This document shows, piece by piece, positions 9,056 to 17,428 of a stretch of 64,000 nucleotides of DNA. Numbering within the stretch: position 1 is the stretch's first letter; each line of letters begins with the position of its first letter. Location of the stretch: contig NZ_CP032624.1 in assembly GCF_003627055.1 (NCBI RefSeq), forward strand, positions 1,674,001 to 1,738,000. The letters are read 5' to 3'. Origin of the DNA: Gryllotalpicola protaetiae. GTDB lineage: Bacteria > Actinomycetota > Actinomycetes > Actinomycetales > Microbacteriaceae. Position numbers and translations under genes: made by a program. The notes beneath the pieces were generated by a model. It was given only the letters and a program-made list of their open reading frames with translations, was not told the origin of the DNA and did not search any database.

Positions 9056-10447
9056 ATGACCGCGCCCGCACTCGCCGGCCTCGACGTGCATCTCGAGCTC
9101 TCGCGCACCCGACCGGCTCAGTCACTCGAAGCCGCGCTGCGCGGCGCCGTCACCGACGGCCGCCTCGCGCCCGGAACCCGCCTGCCCGCCGCGCGTTCGC
9201 TCGCGCGCGACCTCGCGATCAGCCGGAACACCGTCGCAGAGGTCTACGCGCGGCTCGCAGCCGAGGGGTGGCTCGCCTCGCGCGTCGGCGCCGGCACATG
9301 GGTCGCGGAGCGCACGGCGGGGGCAGGCGTCGCGAGGCAGGCGCCCCTCGTGCCTCCGAGCCGCGCCCCGATCGAGCTGCGCGGCGGCATTCCAGACGGC
9401 TCCGCCTTCCCGCGCCGGGAATGGCTCGCCGCACTTCGCCGCGTCACCGCGGGCCCGGCGCTCCTCGGCTACCCGGACCCGTCCGGCGTCCGCGAGCTGC
9501 GGGCGGCGCTCGCCGGCTACACCGCCCGCACGCGCGGCGTCGTGGCATCGGCCGAGACGATCGCCGTGGGCACGGGCTTCGGCGAGCTGCTGCGATTCAT
9601 CTGCTCCGCACTGCGCGGCCGCGGCGCGACCCGCGTTGCCGTCGAGCAGTTCGGTCACGAGCGGCACCGCGCGATCATCGCCGCCGCAGGTCTGCGCCCG
9701 GTGCCGCTTCCCGTCGACGACCAGGGGGCGGTCCTCGACGAGCTCGCCGACTGCGCCGCCGTCCTGCTCACTCCCGCGCACCAGTTCCCGACCGGCGTTC
9801 CGCTATCGCCCGAGCGGCGCCGCGCCGTCGTCGAATGGGCGCACCGCGCCGACGCGCTCGTGATCGAGGACGACTACGACGGCGAGTTCCGCTACGACCG
9901 GCGCAGCATCGGCGCCCTGCAGGCGCTCGCGCCCGACAGGGTCGCCTACCTCGGCACAGCGAGCAAGGCGGTCTCTCCCTCTGTCGGGCTCGCGTGGGCG
10001 GTCGTGCCGCACTGGCTGCACGTGGAGATGCGGGAGCAGCGCGAGCTCTCCGGCGGGCGCCCCGCCGCGCTCCAGCAGCACGCCCTCGCCGAGTTCATCG
10101 CCGCCCATGACTACGACCACAGCGTGCGCCGGCTGCGTGCGGAGTATCGCGCGCGCCGCATCCGCCTCGAGAACCTGGTCGAAGCCCAATTGAGCGGATG
10201 CAGCATCGAGGGTCTCCTCGCGGGTTTGCAGGTCCTCGTGCGTCTGCCGGCGGGAACCGACGAGCAGGAGATCGCGGCCGTCGCGCTCGAGCGCGGCGTG
10301 CTCGTCGACGGCCTCGACTCGTATCGAGCGCCCGGCTCGCCGCCTGTGGCGCCCGGACTGGTCGTCGGCTTTGCCGCGCCCTCGCCCGCACAGTTCGATC
10401 GTGCGCTTGTGCAGCTCGCGGCCTCCGTTCGCGCCGTTCTCGATTGA
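9056..10447 (+). CDS. MocR/PdxR-family regulator: GntR DNA-binding domain plus aminotransferase domain
   Basis: The 463-residue protein has a winged-helix GntR domain at residues ~10-80 (LPAARSLARDLAISRNTVAEVYARL) fused to a type I aminotransferase-fold domain. The PLP lysine is in GTASKAVSPSVGLAW, and the aspartate that contacts the PLP nitrogen is in EDDYDGEFRY. Such proteins sense PLP or amino-acid derivatives rather than catalysing transamination. The ATG at 9056 leaves a normal short tail before the GntR domain. It is divergent from the MFS transporter, and an AhpD-like gene follows 62 bases downstream on the same strand. Confidence 0.92.
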   Translation: MTAPALAGLDVHLELSRTRPAQSLEAALRGAVTDGRLAPGTRLPAARSLARDLAISRNTVAEVYARLAAEGWLASRVGAGTWVAERTAGAGVARQAPLVPPSRAPIELRGGIPDGSAFPRREWLAALRRVTAGPALLGYPDPSGVRELRAALAGYTARTRGVVASAETIAVGTGFGELLRFICSALRGRGATRVAVEQFGHERHRAIIAAAGLRPVPLPVDDQGAVLDELADCAAVLLTPAHQFPTGVPLSPERRRAVVEWAHRADALVIEDDYDGEFRYDRRSIGALQALAPDRVAYLGTASKAVSPSVGLAWAVVPHWLHVEMREQRELSGGRPAALQQHALAEFIAAHDYDHSVRRLRAEYRARRIRLENLVEAQLSGCSIEGLLAGLQVLVRLPAGTDEQEIAAVALERGVLVDGLDSYRAPGSPPVAPGLVVGFAAPSPAQFDRALVQLAASVRAVLD

Positions 10448-10509
10448 CCCGGGATTCCGGCCGCGCAATGTCCTCGAATCCGAGCCGCGCCGCTTCTTAG
10501 CCTGGCGAC

Positions 10510-11007
10510 ATGACCATCACCGACAGCGAGTACGTCGCCATCCCTGTCCGCTTCGACTTCGACGCCATCGTCCCCGGCTTCAGCCGCGCGGTGACCGCTC
10601 TTCACGAGGCCGCGGAGCGCGAAGCCGACCGGGTCGGAATCGACCGCGGCCTGCGCGAGCTCGTCAGGCTGCGGGCTTCGCAGCTCAACGGCTGCGCCTA
10701 CTGCGTCGATCCGCACAGCCGCGACGCCCGCCGCGCGGGCGTGGCCGTGCAGCGCATCGACGCCGTCGCGATCTGGCAGGATTCCGGGCTGTTCACCGCC
10801 GCGGAGCGCGCGGCGCTCGGCCTCGCCGAGTCGGTCACTCTGAAGGCGCAGACCCACGTGCCCGACGAGCCCGTGGCCGAGGCTCAGGCCCGCTTCGGTG
10901 ACGACGGTGTGGCCGCGCTGCTCGCCCTCATCACGGCGATCAACGCCTGGAACACGATCGGTGTGACCGCGCGCCCGTGGCCGACCGCGGTGCGCGTCGC
11001 CGACTGA
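10510..11007 (+). CDS. Carboxymuconolactone decarboxylase/AhpD-family protein
   Basis: The 165-residue protein has the AhpD-type redox motif NGCAYCVDPHS at residues ~56-66, with Cys58 and Cys61 plus a nearby His. Proteins of this family act as disulfide reductases or peroxidase partners. ALLALITAINAWNTIGV near the C-terminus is the second conserved helix of the fold. It lies downstream of the MocR regulator on the same strand and converges with dnaB, 18 bases away. The actual electron donor and substrate are unknown; mycothiol or thioredoxin would be available from genes elsewhere in the window. Confidence 0.88.
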   Translation: MTITDSEYVAIPVRFDFDAIVPGFSRAVTALHEAAEREADRVGIDRGLRELVRLRASQLNGCAYCVDPHSRDARRAGVAVQRIDAVAIWQDSGLFTAAERAALGLAESVTLKAQTHVPDEPVAEAQARFGDDGVAALLALITAINAWNTIGVTARPWPTAVRVAD

Positions 11008-11025
11008 GCCTGCCGCGCGGATTGG

Positions 11026-12426
11026 TTACATCGCCGCCATGTCGGCGAAGCGCGAGTACGCCCCCTGGAATGCGACCGCGACGTCACGCGTGGGGCCGTT
11101 GCGGTGCTTGGCCACGATCAGGTCGGCCTCGCCCGCCCGCGGGCTCTCTTTGTCATAGGCGTCTTCGCGGTGCAGCAGGATCACCATGTCTGCGTCCTGC
11201 TCGATCGAGCCGGACTCGCGCAGGTCGGAGAGCGCGGGGCGCTTGTCGGTGCGCTGCTCGGGGCCGCGGTTCAGCTGCGACAACGCGATGACGGGCACCT
11301 GCAGCTCTTTCGCGAGCAGCTTGAGTGCACGCGAGAACTCCGAGACCTCCTGCTGGCGGGATTCCACGCGCTTGCCGCTCGTCATGAGCTGAAGATAGTC
11401 GATGACGACCATCTTCAGCCCGACGCGCTGCTTGAGCCTGCGGCACTTCGCACGGATCTCGACCAGAGTCATGTTGGGGCTGTCGTCGATGTACAGCGGC
11501 GCGTCGTTGATGCGGCCACGGGTCGACGCGAGCTTCGTCCAGTCCGACTGCTCGAGGCGCCCCTTGCGCAGGACGTGAAGGGGCAGCGAGCCTTCGGCGG
11601 AGAGCAGGCGCATGGCGATCTCGGCGCGCCCCATCTCGAGGCTGAAGAACACGGTGGGCAGGTCGTTCTTCACGGCTGCGCTGCGCGCGAAGTCGAGAGC
11701 GAGCGTTGACTTGCCCATGGCGGGGCGGGCGGCGACCACGATCATCTGACCGGGGTGCAGCCCGTTCGTCAGCTCGTCGAGGTCGGCGAATCCCGTCGGC
11801 ACGCCGGTCATGGTGCCGTCTTTGTGGCTGGCCGCGTCGATCTCGTCGCTGGCCGCATCGATTGCGATGTTGAGCGGGACGTAGTCTTCGCTGTCGTTGG
11901 TGTTCGTGAGGTCGTAGACCTCGGCCTGCGCGCGGTTGACGAGGTCGGTGACCTCGCCCTCGGCGGCATAGCCGAACTGGGCGATGCGCTCGCCCGCCGT
12001 CACGAGCCCGCGCAGCACCGCCTTCTCCGAGACGATCTGGGCGTAGAAGCCCGCGTTCGCCGCGGTGGGCACCACGCTGGTGAGCGTGTGCAGGTACTCG
12101 ACGCCGCCGGCGCGCTGCAGCTCGCCCGTCTTGATCAGTTCGTCGGTGACAGCGACGACGTCGGTCGGCTCGCCATGCGAGTACAGCCGCAGGACCGCGT
12201 CGTAGACCACCTCGTGCTTCGGGAGGTAGAAGTCCTTCCCCCGCACGACCTCGACGACATCGGCCACGGCGTCTTTGCTGAGCAGCATGCCGCCGAGCGT
12301 GCTCTGCTCGGCCAGCTCGTCGTACGGCGGCATGCGGGCGCCCGGGTACGCGCCTGGCTCGCCACCCCGACCGCCGCGGTCGTCGCGACGGTCGTCGCGG
12401 TGGTCGTCAAGATGTGCGATCGACAA
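11026..12426 (-). CDS. dnaB: Replicative DNA helicase DnaB
   Basis: The 466-residue hexameric helicase unwinds DNA ahead of the replisome. The N-terminal domain starts near PPYDELAEQSTLGGMLLSKDAV; the RecA-like domain has Walker A ARPAMGKSTLALD, Walker B VVIDYLQLM and the DnaB segment LSQLNRGPE. The start is a TTG at 12424-12426 preceded by GAGGGAGA on the coding strand, giving MSIAHLDD; a later ATG at 12331-12333 would remove the low-complexity Asp/Arg/Gly tail. No intein is inserted, unlike some actinobacterial dnaB genes. Upstream are 452 bases with DnaA-box-like sites and the ribosomal rplI terminator. Confidence 0.96.
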   Translation of the reverse strand: MSIAHLDDHRDDRRDDRGGRGGEPGAYPGARMPPYDELAEQSTLGGMLLSKDAVADVVEVVRGKDFYLPKHEVVYDAVLRLYSHGEPTDVVAVTDELIKTGELQRAGGVEYLHTLTSVVPTAANAGFYAQIVSEKAVLRGLVTAGERIAQFGYAAEGEVTDLVNRAQAEVYDLTNTNDSEDYVPLNIAIDAASDEIDAASHKDGTMTGVPTGFADLDELTNGLHPGQMIVVAARPAMGKSTLALDFARSAAVKNDLPTVFFSLEMGRAEIAMRLLSAEGSLPLHVLRKGRLEQSDWTKLASTRGRINDAPLYIDDSPNMTLVEIRAKCRRLKQRVGLKMVVIDYLQLMTSGKRVESRQQEVSEFSRALKLLAKELQVPVIALSQLNRGPEQRTDKRPALSDLRESGSIEQDADMVILLHREDAYDKESPRAGEADLIVAKHRNGPTRDVAVAFQGAYSRFADMAAM

Positions 12427-12827
12427 GCCGTCTCCCTCTTGGTCACTGTGCGCGCGCTACCGCACGGCCCCACCCTGCCGGGGACCACCGACATCGGGGC
12501 TGACGGTGGTGCCACGGCGCCCGATGGCATCCGTTCTCGCCCCCGCCTCTGCGCGGCTCACGCCACCCTAGGGAAGCGGGTGCCGCTGCGACAACACGGC
12601 CTGTTGATAACACTGGGGACGAGACGTGAGAAACGCCGCGCGGGATGTGGACGGTTGCTGTGGAAAACTGTGGACGGAGAAAAATATGCGGGTCAGAAAT
12701 CTGCTCTGACCAGCAATTACCGATTCCCCACCCTGTGTGTAGAAAGTTGTTTAGAGTGCGGGTCGAGGGTTTGCCACCGATGGCGCTTCCCTGTGCACAA
12801 GACTGTTGAAAACGTCCCCTTAAATGG
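12427..12827 (-). promoter_or_regulatory. dnaB upstream region with DnaA-box-like motifs
   Basis: No gene is visible in this stretch, which is less GC-rich than its surroundings. Read on the minus strand it contains TTATCAACA (complement of 12602-12610), TTTTCCACA (complement of 12659-12667), a further TCCACA just beyond it and several GTGCACAGG/ACACAGGG words. These resemble DnaA boxes with one or two mismatches from TTATCCACA. The region must hold the dnaB promoter. DnaA control of dnaB is an inference. Confidence 0.4.
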
Positions 12828-12859
12828 CGATAGCGACGGGAGCGATCCCGCCGCTATCG
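12828..12859 (-). terminator. Hairpin terminator of the rpsF-ssb-rpsR-rplI operon
   Basis: CGATAGCG at 12828-12835 pairs with CGCTATCG at 12852-12859; after one mismatch, CGGG (12837-12840) pairs with CCCG (12847-12850), leaving a six-base loop. It begins 19 bases after the rplI stop, and the transcript would continue into a short T-containing tract (CCATTTAAGG). The T run is weak, as is common in high-GC actinobacteria. Confidence 0.7.
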
Positions 12860-12878
12860 GCCAGTGTGCACCTTGCGG

Positions 12879-13331
12879 TTACTTGGCCGCAACCACCTTC
12901 AGCGTGATGGTGGCGACGATGTCGTCACGCAGCTTCACAATGGCCTCGTGCGTGCCCGTGCTCTTGATCGGGGCGACGAGCTCGACACGGCGCTTGTCGA
13001 CCGCACCGAGGCCGGCGGCCTCGACGGCGGCGGCGACGTCGGCCGGCTTCACCGAGCCGAACAGACGGCCCTCAGCGCCGGCCTTGACGGTGAGCGTCAC
13101 GACGTTGGCCTTGAGCTTGGCGGCCAGGTCCTGTGCTTCTTCGATGCTCGCGTGCTCGCGGGCGGCGCGGGCGGCCTTGATGGCCTCGACCTGCTTCTCG
13201 CCACCGCGGGTCCACGGGGTCGCGAAGCCCTGCGGAACGAGGTAGTTGCGGGCGTACCCGTTCTTGACCTCGACGACGTCACCTGCAGAGCCGAGACCGG
13301 ACACTTCGTGGGTGAGGATGACCTTAGACAT
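12879..13331 (-). CDS. rplI: 50S ribosomal protein bL9
   Basis: The 150-residue protein has the bL9 N-terminal globular RNA-binding domain ([30 protein letters not shown] is too long to quote fully; key features are the [16 protein letters not shown] core), a long connecting helix around residues 41-75 and a C-terminal domain containing [13 protein letters not shown]. Length is normal. It is the last gene of the rpsF-ssb-rpsR-rplI operon, 11 bases after rpsR, and is followed by a hairpin terminator. Confidence 0.97.
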   Translation of the reverse strand: MSKVILTHEVSGLGSAGDVVEVKNGYARNYLVPQGFATPWTRGGEKQVEAIKAARAAREHASIEEAQDLAAKLKANVVTLTVKAGAEGRLFGSVKPADVAAAVEAAGLGAVDKRRVELVAPIKSTGTHEAIVKLRDDIVATITLKVVAAK

Positions 13332-13342
13332 GGGTTTCCTCC

Positions 13343-13606
13343 TTAGCGGCCAGCGCCGGCGTAGGGGAGCAGTGCCATCTCACGGGCGTTCTTGATCGCC
13401 TTGGCGATCAGACGCTGCTCCTGAACAGACACGCCGGTGATGCGGCGGGCGCGGATCTTGCCGCGCTCAGAGATGAACTTGCGCAGGGTTGCGACGTCCT
13501 TGTAGTCGATGACACCGACGGTCACGGACTTCGCGGGGGCGGCGTTCTTGCCGTCCTTGCCCTTGCGGATCGGCTTGCGGCGGTCGCCGCTCGACTTTCC
13601 AGCCAT
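13343..13606 (-). CDS. rpsR: 30S ribosomal protein bS18
   Basis: The 87-residue protein carries the bS18 core: [15 protein letters not shown], then [15 protein letters not shown] and [19 protein letters not shown]. It binds the ribosomal platform as a dimer with bS6. The basic N-terminal extension has no Cys pair, so this is the zinc-independent form. The next gene, rplI, starts 11 bases downstream. It is 28 bases after ssb. Confidence 0.97.
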   Translation of the reverse strand: MAGKSSGDRRKPIRKGKDGKNAAPAKSVTVGVIDYKDVATLRKFISERGKIRARRITGVSVQEQRLIAKAIKNAREMALLPYAGAGR

Positions 13607-13634
13607 GATTGATTTCCTTATTTATGAAGAGTGT

Positions 13635-14144
13635 TTAGAAGGGCGTGTCGTCGCTGTAGCCGCCCGGGGTCGACCACGGGTCGTTCGCCGGCGCGTCGAC
13701 CGGGGCCGCAGGTGCCCACGGCTCCTCCGCACCGCCGCCGTTGCCGCCGTAGTTCGAACCGCCGCGGGGGCCGCCCGACGACTGCGCCCGCGTCACCGAC
13801 GCGGTCGCGTAGCGCAGCGATGGGCCGATCTCGTCAACCTCGAGCTCGATCGAGACTCGGTTGTTGCCGTCACGGTCCTGATAGTTGCGCTGCTTGAGAC
13901 GCCCGGTAGCGATGACCCGGGAACCCTTGGTCAGTGAACCCGCGACGTGCTCGGCGAACTCGCGCCAGACGCTCGCGCGCAGGAACAGCGCCTCACCGTC
14001 CTTCCACTCGTTGCTCGCGCGGTCGAAGCTGCGCGGCGTGGAAGCGATGGTGAAGTTGGCGACCGCCAGCCCGTTCTGCGTGTAACGCAGCTCGGGGTCG
14101 CTGGTCAGGTTGCCGACCACGGTGATGATGGTCTCGCCGGCCAT
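13635..14144 (-). CDS. ssb: Single-stranded DNA-binding protein
   Basis: The 169-residue protein has an OB fold (residues ~4-110: [18 protein letters not shown], then [10 protein letters not shown] and [17 protein letters not shown]), a glycine-rich disordered linker and an acidic tip ending SDDTPF, which recruits replication and repair partners. The ATG at 14142-14144 sits four bases after the rpsF stop, so coupling with rpsF is likely. The position inside the ribosomal protein operon is the widely conserved one. Confidence 0.96.
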   Translation of the reverse strand: MAGETIITVVGNLTSDPELRYTQNGLAVANFTIASTPRSFDRASNEWKDGEALFLRASVWREFAEHVAGSLTKGSRVIATGRLKQRNYQDRDGNNRVSIELEVDEIGPSLRYATASVTRAQSSGGPRGGSNYGGNGGGAEEPWAPAAPVDAPANDPWSTPGGYSDDTPF

Positions 14145-14148
14145 GGGA

Positions 14149-14520
14149 CTAGGCGCCGACCTTCTCGGCGGCCGGGGTCTTGGCAGCGGCCTTGGCGGCC
14201 TTCGCGGCCTCGACCTTGGCAACGCGCGCCACGGCCTCTTCAGCGCGAAGGACCTTGGTGCGCAGGACGGCCTCCGACAGCTTCAGCTGGCGATCCAGCT
14301 CTGCCGTGGCCTCGGGGGTCGCGTGGAAGTCGACGACGGCATAGATGCCCTCTGCGCGCTTCTTGATCTCGTAGGCGAGACGGCGACGGCCCCAGACGTC
14401 GACCTTGTCGATCGTCCCGTTGTCGTTACGAACGACGTTGAGGAACTTGTCAAGGCTGGGAGCAACGGTGCGCTCATCGATCTCGGGATCGAGGATGACC
14501 ATCAACTCGTACTGATGCAT
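14149..14520 (-). CDS. rpsF: 30S ribosomal protein bS6
   Basis: The 123-residue protein shows the bS6 fold: [16 protein letters not shown] at the start, [21 protein letters not shown] in the middle, then an alanine/lysine/glutamate-rich tail ([18 protein letters not shown]) that extends about 25 residues beyond the E. coli core. The ATG at 14518-14520 has a strong AGAGGAGG ribosome-binding site eight bases upstream on the coding strand. It is the first gene of rpsF-ssb-rpsR-rplI and divergent from mshA. Confidence 0.97.
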   Translation of the reverse strand: MHQYELMVILDPEIDERTVAPSLDKFLNVVRNDNGTIDKVDVWGRRRLAYEIKKRAEGIYAVVDFHATPEATAELDRQLKLSEAVLRTKVLRAEEAVARVAKVEAAKAAKAAAKTPAAEKVGA

Positions 14521-14549
14521 GACTAACCCACCTCCTCTGGACTCGAACG

Positions 14550-14568
14550 GCTGCAGTCTTTCTGCAGC
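14550..14568 (-). promoter_or_regulatory. Stem-loop in the rpsF leader
   Basis: GCTGCAG at 14550-14556 pairs with CTGCAGC at 14562-14568 around a five-base loop, 30 bases upstream of the rpsF start codon and just before its ribosome-binding site. In many bacteria the rpsF leader binds the S6:S18 complex for autoregulation. I cannot confirm that motif here; the conserved bulge is not obvious. Confidence 0.35.
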
Positions 14569-14646
14569 AGGAGGGTATGTGCATCGTGGGCGGCACCGGA
14601 TGGCGCACACCACAACCTGAATAGGATACCGGACGGAGGGTGACGG

Positions 14647-15819
14647 GTGCGAATCGGGCTGGTGTCGTTGCACACCTCACCGCTCGACACCCCCGGGCGC
14701 GGCGATGCGGGCGGCATGAATGTCGTCGTGCGGGCGCTGGCTGACGAGCTCGCGCGGGCGGGCCATCGGGTCGAGGTGCTGACGCGTGCGGCATCCGTCG
14801 CCGATGTCGGAAGGCTCGACACGCTGGATTCCGGCGCGTGCGTGCGCTACCTCACAGCCGGCGAGCCCGCCGCTCTCGACAAGGCGGCGCTGCCCGGTGT
14901 GACGGGGGAGTTCGGGCGGGCGCTGCGCGAGCTGCCGCCCTTCGACGTGCTGCACTCGCACTACTGGCTCTCCGGCCGTGCCGCGCTGCCGGTCGCGCGC
15001 GACACCGGCGCGGCGCATGTGCTCAGCCTGCATACCGTCGCGGTCGTCAAGAACGCCCGGCTCGCGGCCGGCGACGCGGCAGAGCCGCAGCTCAGGATCG
15101 ATGCAGAGCGGATGCTTGCCCGCCGCTCCGACGCGGTCGTGACGTCGACCCGCAGTGAGCGCGACGCCGTCGTCGCCGCGTACGGTGCGTCGCCGCGCGA
15201 CGTGGAGGTCATTCCGCCGGGCGTGGACACCGAGCTGTTCCGGCCGGCGGCCGGACCGCGATCCGGCGTCATCGTGATCGGGAGGATTCAGCCGCTCAAG
15301 GGCCAGGACCTCGCGATCCGCGCGGTCAGCAGACTCGCGCCCGGCATCCGCCCTCACCTCTCCATCGCGGGCGAGGTGAGCGGTGCGGGGAGCGAGCGGT
15401 ATCGCGCGGAGCTCGAGCGCCTTGTCGAGGCGCGTGGTCTGCGCGCCGACGTGAGCTTCGTGGGCGCCCTGCCGCGCGACGAGCTCGCGGCCCGCATCGC
15501 TCGGTGCGCTCTGGTGCTCGTGCCGAGCCGGTCGGAGACCTATGGACTTGTCACCCTCGAGGCGGCTGCGTGCGGGGTTCCCGTCGTGGCGGCCGCCGCC
15601 CCGGGACTGATCGACGCGGTGCGCGCAGGCGCGACGGGCGTCCTTGTGCCCGGCCGCGACGAGCGCACCTGGGCTGCGGCGATCGAGCGGCTGCTGCGCG
15701 ATCCGGCGTGGCGCGCGGTGATGGCACAGGCATCCGTCGCACACGCCCGTGCCCACTCCTGGAAGTCGGCCGCGCGGCGCCTTGGCAACCTCTACCGGCA
15801 AACGATCGAATCGATTTAG
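14647..15819 (+). CDS. mshA: MshA-type D-inositol-3-phosphate glycosyltransferase
   Basis: The 390-residue GT-B (GT4) enzyme would transfer GlcNAc to inositol-3-phosphate, the first step of mycothiol synthesis. The MshA N-terminal motif is clear: [20 protein letters not shown] at residues ~7-26, where the glycine-rich loop binds inositol phosphate and UDP. The C-terminal half has [10 protein letters not shown] and the E-X7-E motif in [18 protein letters not shown]. The start is GTG at 14647, divergent from rpsF. mshB lies two genes downstream, which supports the assignment. Related sucrose-phosphate or generic GT4 enzymes are the alternative. Confidence 0.82.
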   Translation: MRIGLVSLHTSPLDTPGRGDAGGMNVVVRALADELARAGHRVEVLTRAASVADVGRLDTLDSGACVRYLTAGEPAALDKAALPGVTGEFGRALRELPPFDVLHSHYWLSGRAALPVARDTGAAHVLSLHTVAVVKNARLAAGDAAEPQLRIDAERMLARRSDAVVTSTRSERDAVVAAYGASPRDVEVIPPGVDTELFRPAAGPRSGVIVIGRIQPLKGQDLAIRAVSRLAPGIRPHLSIAGEVSGAGSERYRAELERLVEARGLRADVSFVGALPRDELAARIARCALVLVPSRSETYGLVTLEAAACGVPVVAAAAPGLIDAVRAGATGVLVPGRDERTWAAAIERLLRDPAWRAVMAQASVAHARAHSWKSAARRLGNLYRQTIESI

Positions 15820-15827
15820 CTAGACGT

Positions 15828-16661
15828 ATGGCCTCTCCCGAATCACCCGTGCCCACGCTCGCTCTCAACGACGGCGCCTCCATCCCTCAGCTCGGCTTCG
15901 GCGTGTTCCGCGTCGATCCCGTCGAGACGGCGCGCATCGTCGCCGACGCCCTCGAGGTCGGCTACCGGCACATCGACACCGCGGCGATGTACCGCAACGA
16001 AGACGGCGTCGGCCGCGCGATCGCGAGCAGCGGGATTCCGCGCGACGAGCTGTTCGTGACGACGAAGTTCCCCAACAACGGCTCGGGCAGTGCGGCCGAC
16101 GCGCTGCGCCACAGCCTCGACCAGCTCGGGCTCGACCGCGTCGACCTCTACCTCATCCACTGGCCGCGGCCGAAGCTCGGCACCGCCCTCACCGCCTGGC
16201 AGGACCTCATCGAACTCCAGCGCGAGGGCCTCGCCGCGTCGATCGGCGTCTCGAACTACCGCCTTGAGGACCTCGAGCTGATCATCGGCGAGACGGGCAT
16301 GACGCCCGCGGTGAACCAGATCGAGCTCCACATCGAGTTCCAGCAGCGGCCTCTCAAGGAGTACCACGCCGCCCATGGCATCGCCACCGAGTCGTGGTAC
16401 CCCCTCGGCGGCGGCGAGATCTCGTCGGCACCCGCGTTGCTCGAGGTCGCGCAGGCGCACGGGGTGACGCCTGCGCAGGCGATCCTGCGGTGGCAGCTGC
16501 AGACCGGCAACATCGTGATCCCGAAGTCGAACCGACGCGAGCGCATGGCTGAGAACCTCGACGTGTTCGGCTTCGAGCTGAGTGCGGGCGAGCTCGACGC
16601 GCTGGGGGCGGTCGACCAGGGTGCGTCCGGGCGCCGCGGCGGCGACCCGAACGTGCTCTAG
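15828..16661 (+). CDS. Aldo/keto reductase
   Basis: The 277-residue NADPH-dependent TIM-barrel reductase shows the family residues in order: Asp and Tyr in GYRHIDTAAMYRNE (residues ~44-57), a catalytic Lys in TTKFPN, His in LIHWPRP and the NADPH-binding end IPKSNRRERM. The first signature usually reads G-X-R-X-[IL]-D-[ST]-A, which matches. The last two bases of its TAG are shared with the neighbouring region so that mshB starts on its final base (TAGTG). Its physiological carbonyl substrate is unknown. It lies between mshA and mshB. Confidence 0.92.
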   Translation: MASPESPVPTLALNDGASIPQLGFGVFRVDPVETARIVADALEVGYRHIDTAAMYRNEDGVGRAIASSGIPRDELFVTTKFPNNGSGSAADALRHSLDQLGLDRVDLYLIHWPRPKLGTALTAWQDLIELQREGLAASIGVSNYRLEDLELIIGETGMTPAVNQIELHIEFQQRPLKEYHAAHGIATESWYPLGGGEISSAPALLEVAQAHGVTPAQAILRWQLQTGNIVIPKSNRRERMAENLDVFGFELSAGELDALGAVDQGASGRRGGDPNVL

Positions 16662-17428
16662 TGGCGCTGCCGCCGTTGTTCGCCGGGGTGCGGCGCGCGC
16701 TCTTCTTCCACGCGCACCCCGACGATGAGTCGCTCACGACGGGCGGCCTGATCGCGTTGCTCGCGGATGCCGGGGTGAAGGTGCGCGTCGTCACCTGCAC
16801 CCGTGGCGAGCGCGGCGAAGTGGTTCCGGGGCCGCTGAAGTGGCTCGAGGGCACCCCGGAGCTCGCGGATCACCGCGCCGGCGAGTTGGCACGCGCTCTG
16901 CGGGAGCTCGGCGCGGACCCACCGGTGCTCCTCGGCAGCCCGCGAGCCCGCGCTTTCTATCTCGGGCCGGGCTTCCGCTACGTTGATTCGGGAATGGCCT
17001 GGGGTGCCGATGGACGCGCGACGGCGGCGGCCGACGCGCCCGACCGCGTCGGCGTCCAGAAGTTCTCGTCGAACGGGTTCGCGGTGGGCGACGGACGCGC
17101 GGCGGTGAGGCGCTTCAAGCCGGACGTCGTCGTCGGCTACGACGTGGGCGGGGGCTACGGGCACCCCGACCACGTGTGGGCGCATGTCGTGGCGAAGCTC
17201 GCAGCAGCCCGCCACGGGGTGCCGTTCGTCGAGGTGGCGCCAGCTGAGGCATCCGACGCCGTCGCGATCGCGATCGATCTCACGGTCAAGCGGCGCGCAC
17301 TCGCCGCTCACGCAACCCAGCTGACGCTGACGGATGACGGCTACGTGCTCTCCGGCGGCCAGCATCATGTGCTCGAGGCCGTCGAGCGCTATCGCGTCAG
17401 TCCTGCTGGCCCTGCCACCAGGCGGTGA
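16661..17428 (+). CDS. mshB: MshB-like GlcNAc-inositol deacetylase
   Basis: The 255-residue zinc enzyme of the PIG-L family would deacetylate GlcNAc-Ins in mycothiol synthesis. The zinc motif HAHPDDES at residues ~17-24 supplies His and Asp ligands, and YGHPDH near residue 168 supplies the third His. Other MshB marks are TCTRGERGEV and RYVDSGMAW, equivalent to the RDSGM region of mycobacterial MshB. It starts with GTG at 16661, overlapping the upstream stop by one base. Its 3' end overlaps the convergent cca gene by 32 bases. Other PIG-L deacetylases (such as Mca, the mycothiol-conjugate amidase) are the alternative. Confidence 0.8.
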   Translation: MALPPLFAGVRRALFFHAHPDDESLTTGGLIALLADAGVKVRVVTCTRGERGEVVPGPLKWLEGTPELADHRAGELARALRELGADPPVLLGSPRARAFYLGPGFRYVDSGMAWGADGRATAAADAPDRVGVQKFSSNGFAVGDGRAAVRRFKPDVVVGYDVGGGYGHPDHVWAHVVAKLAAARHGVPFVEVAPAEASDAVAIAIDLTVKRRALAAHATQLTLTDDGYVLSGGQHHVLEAVERYRVSPAGPATRR

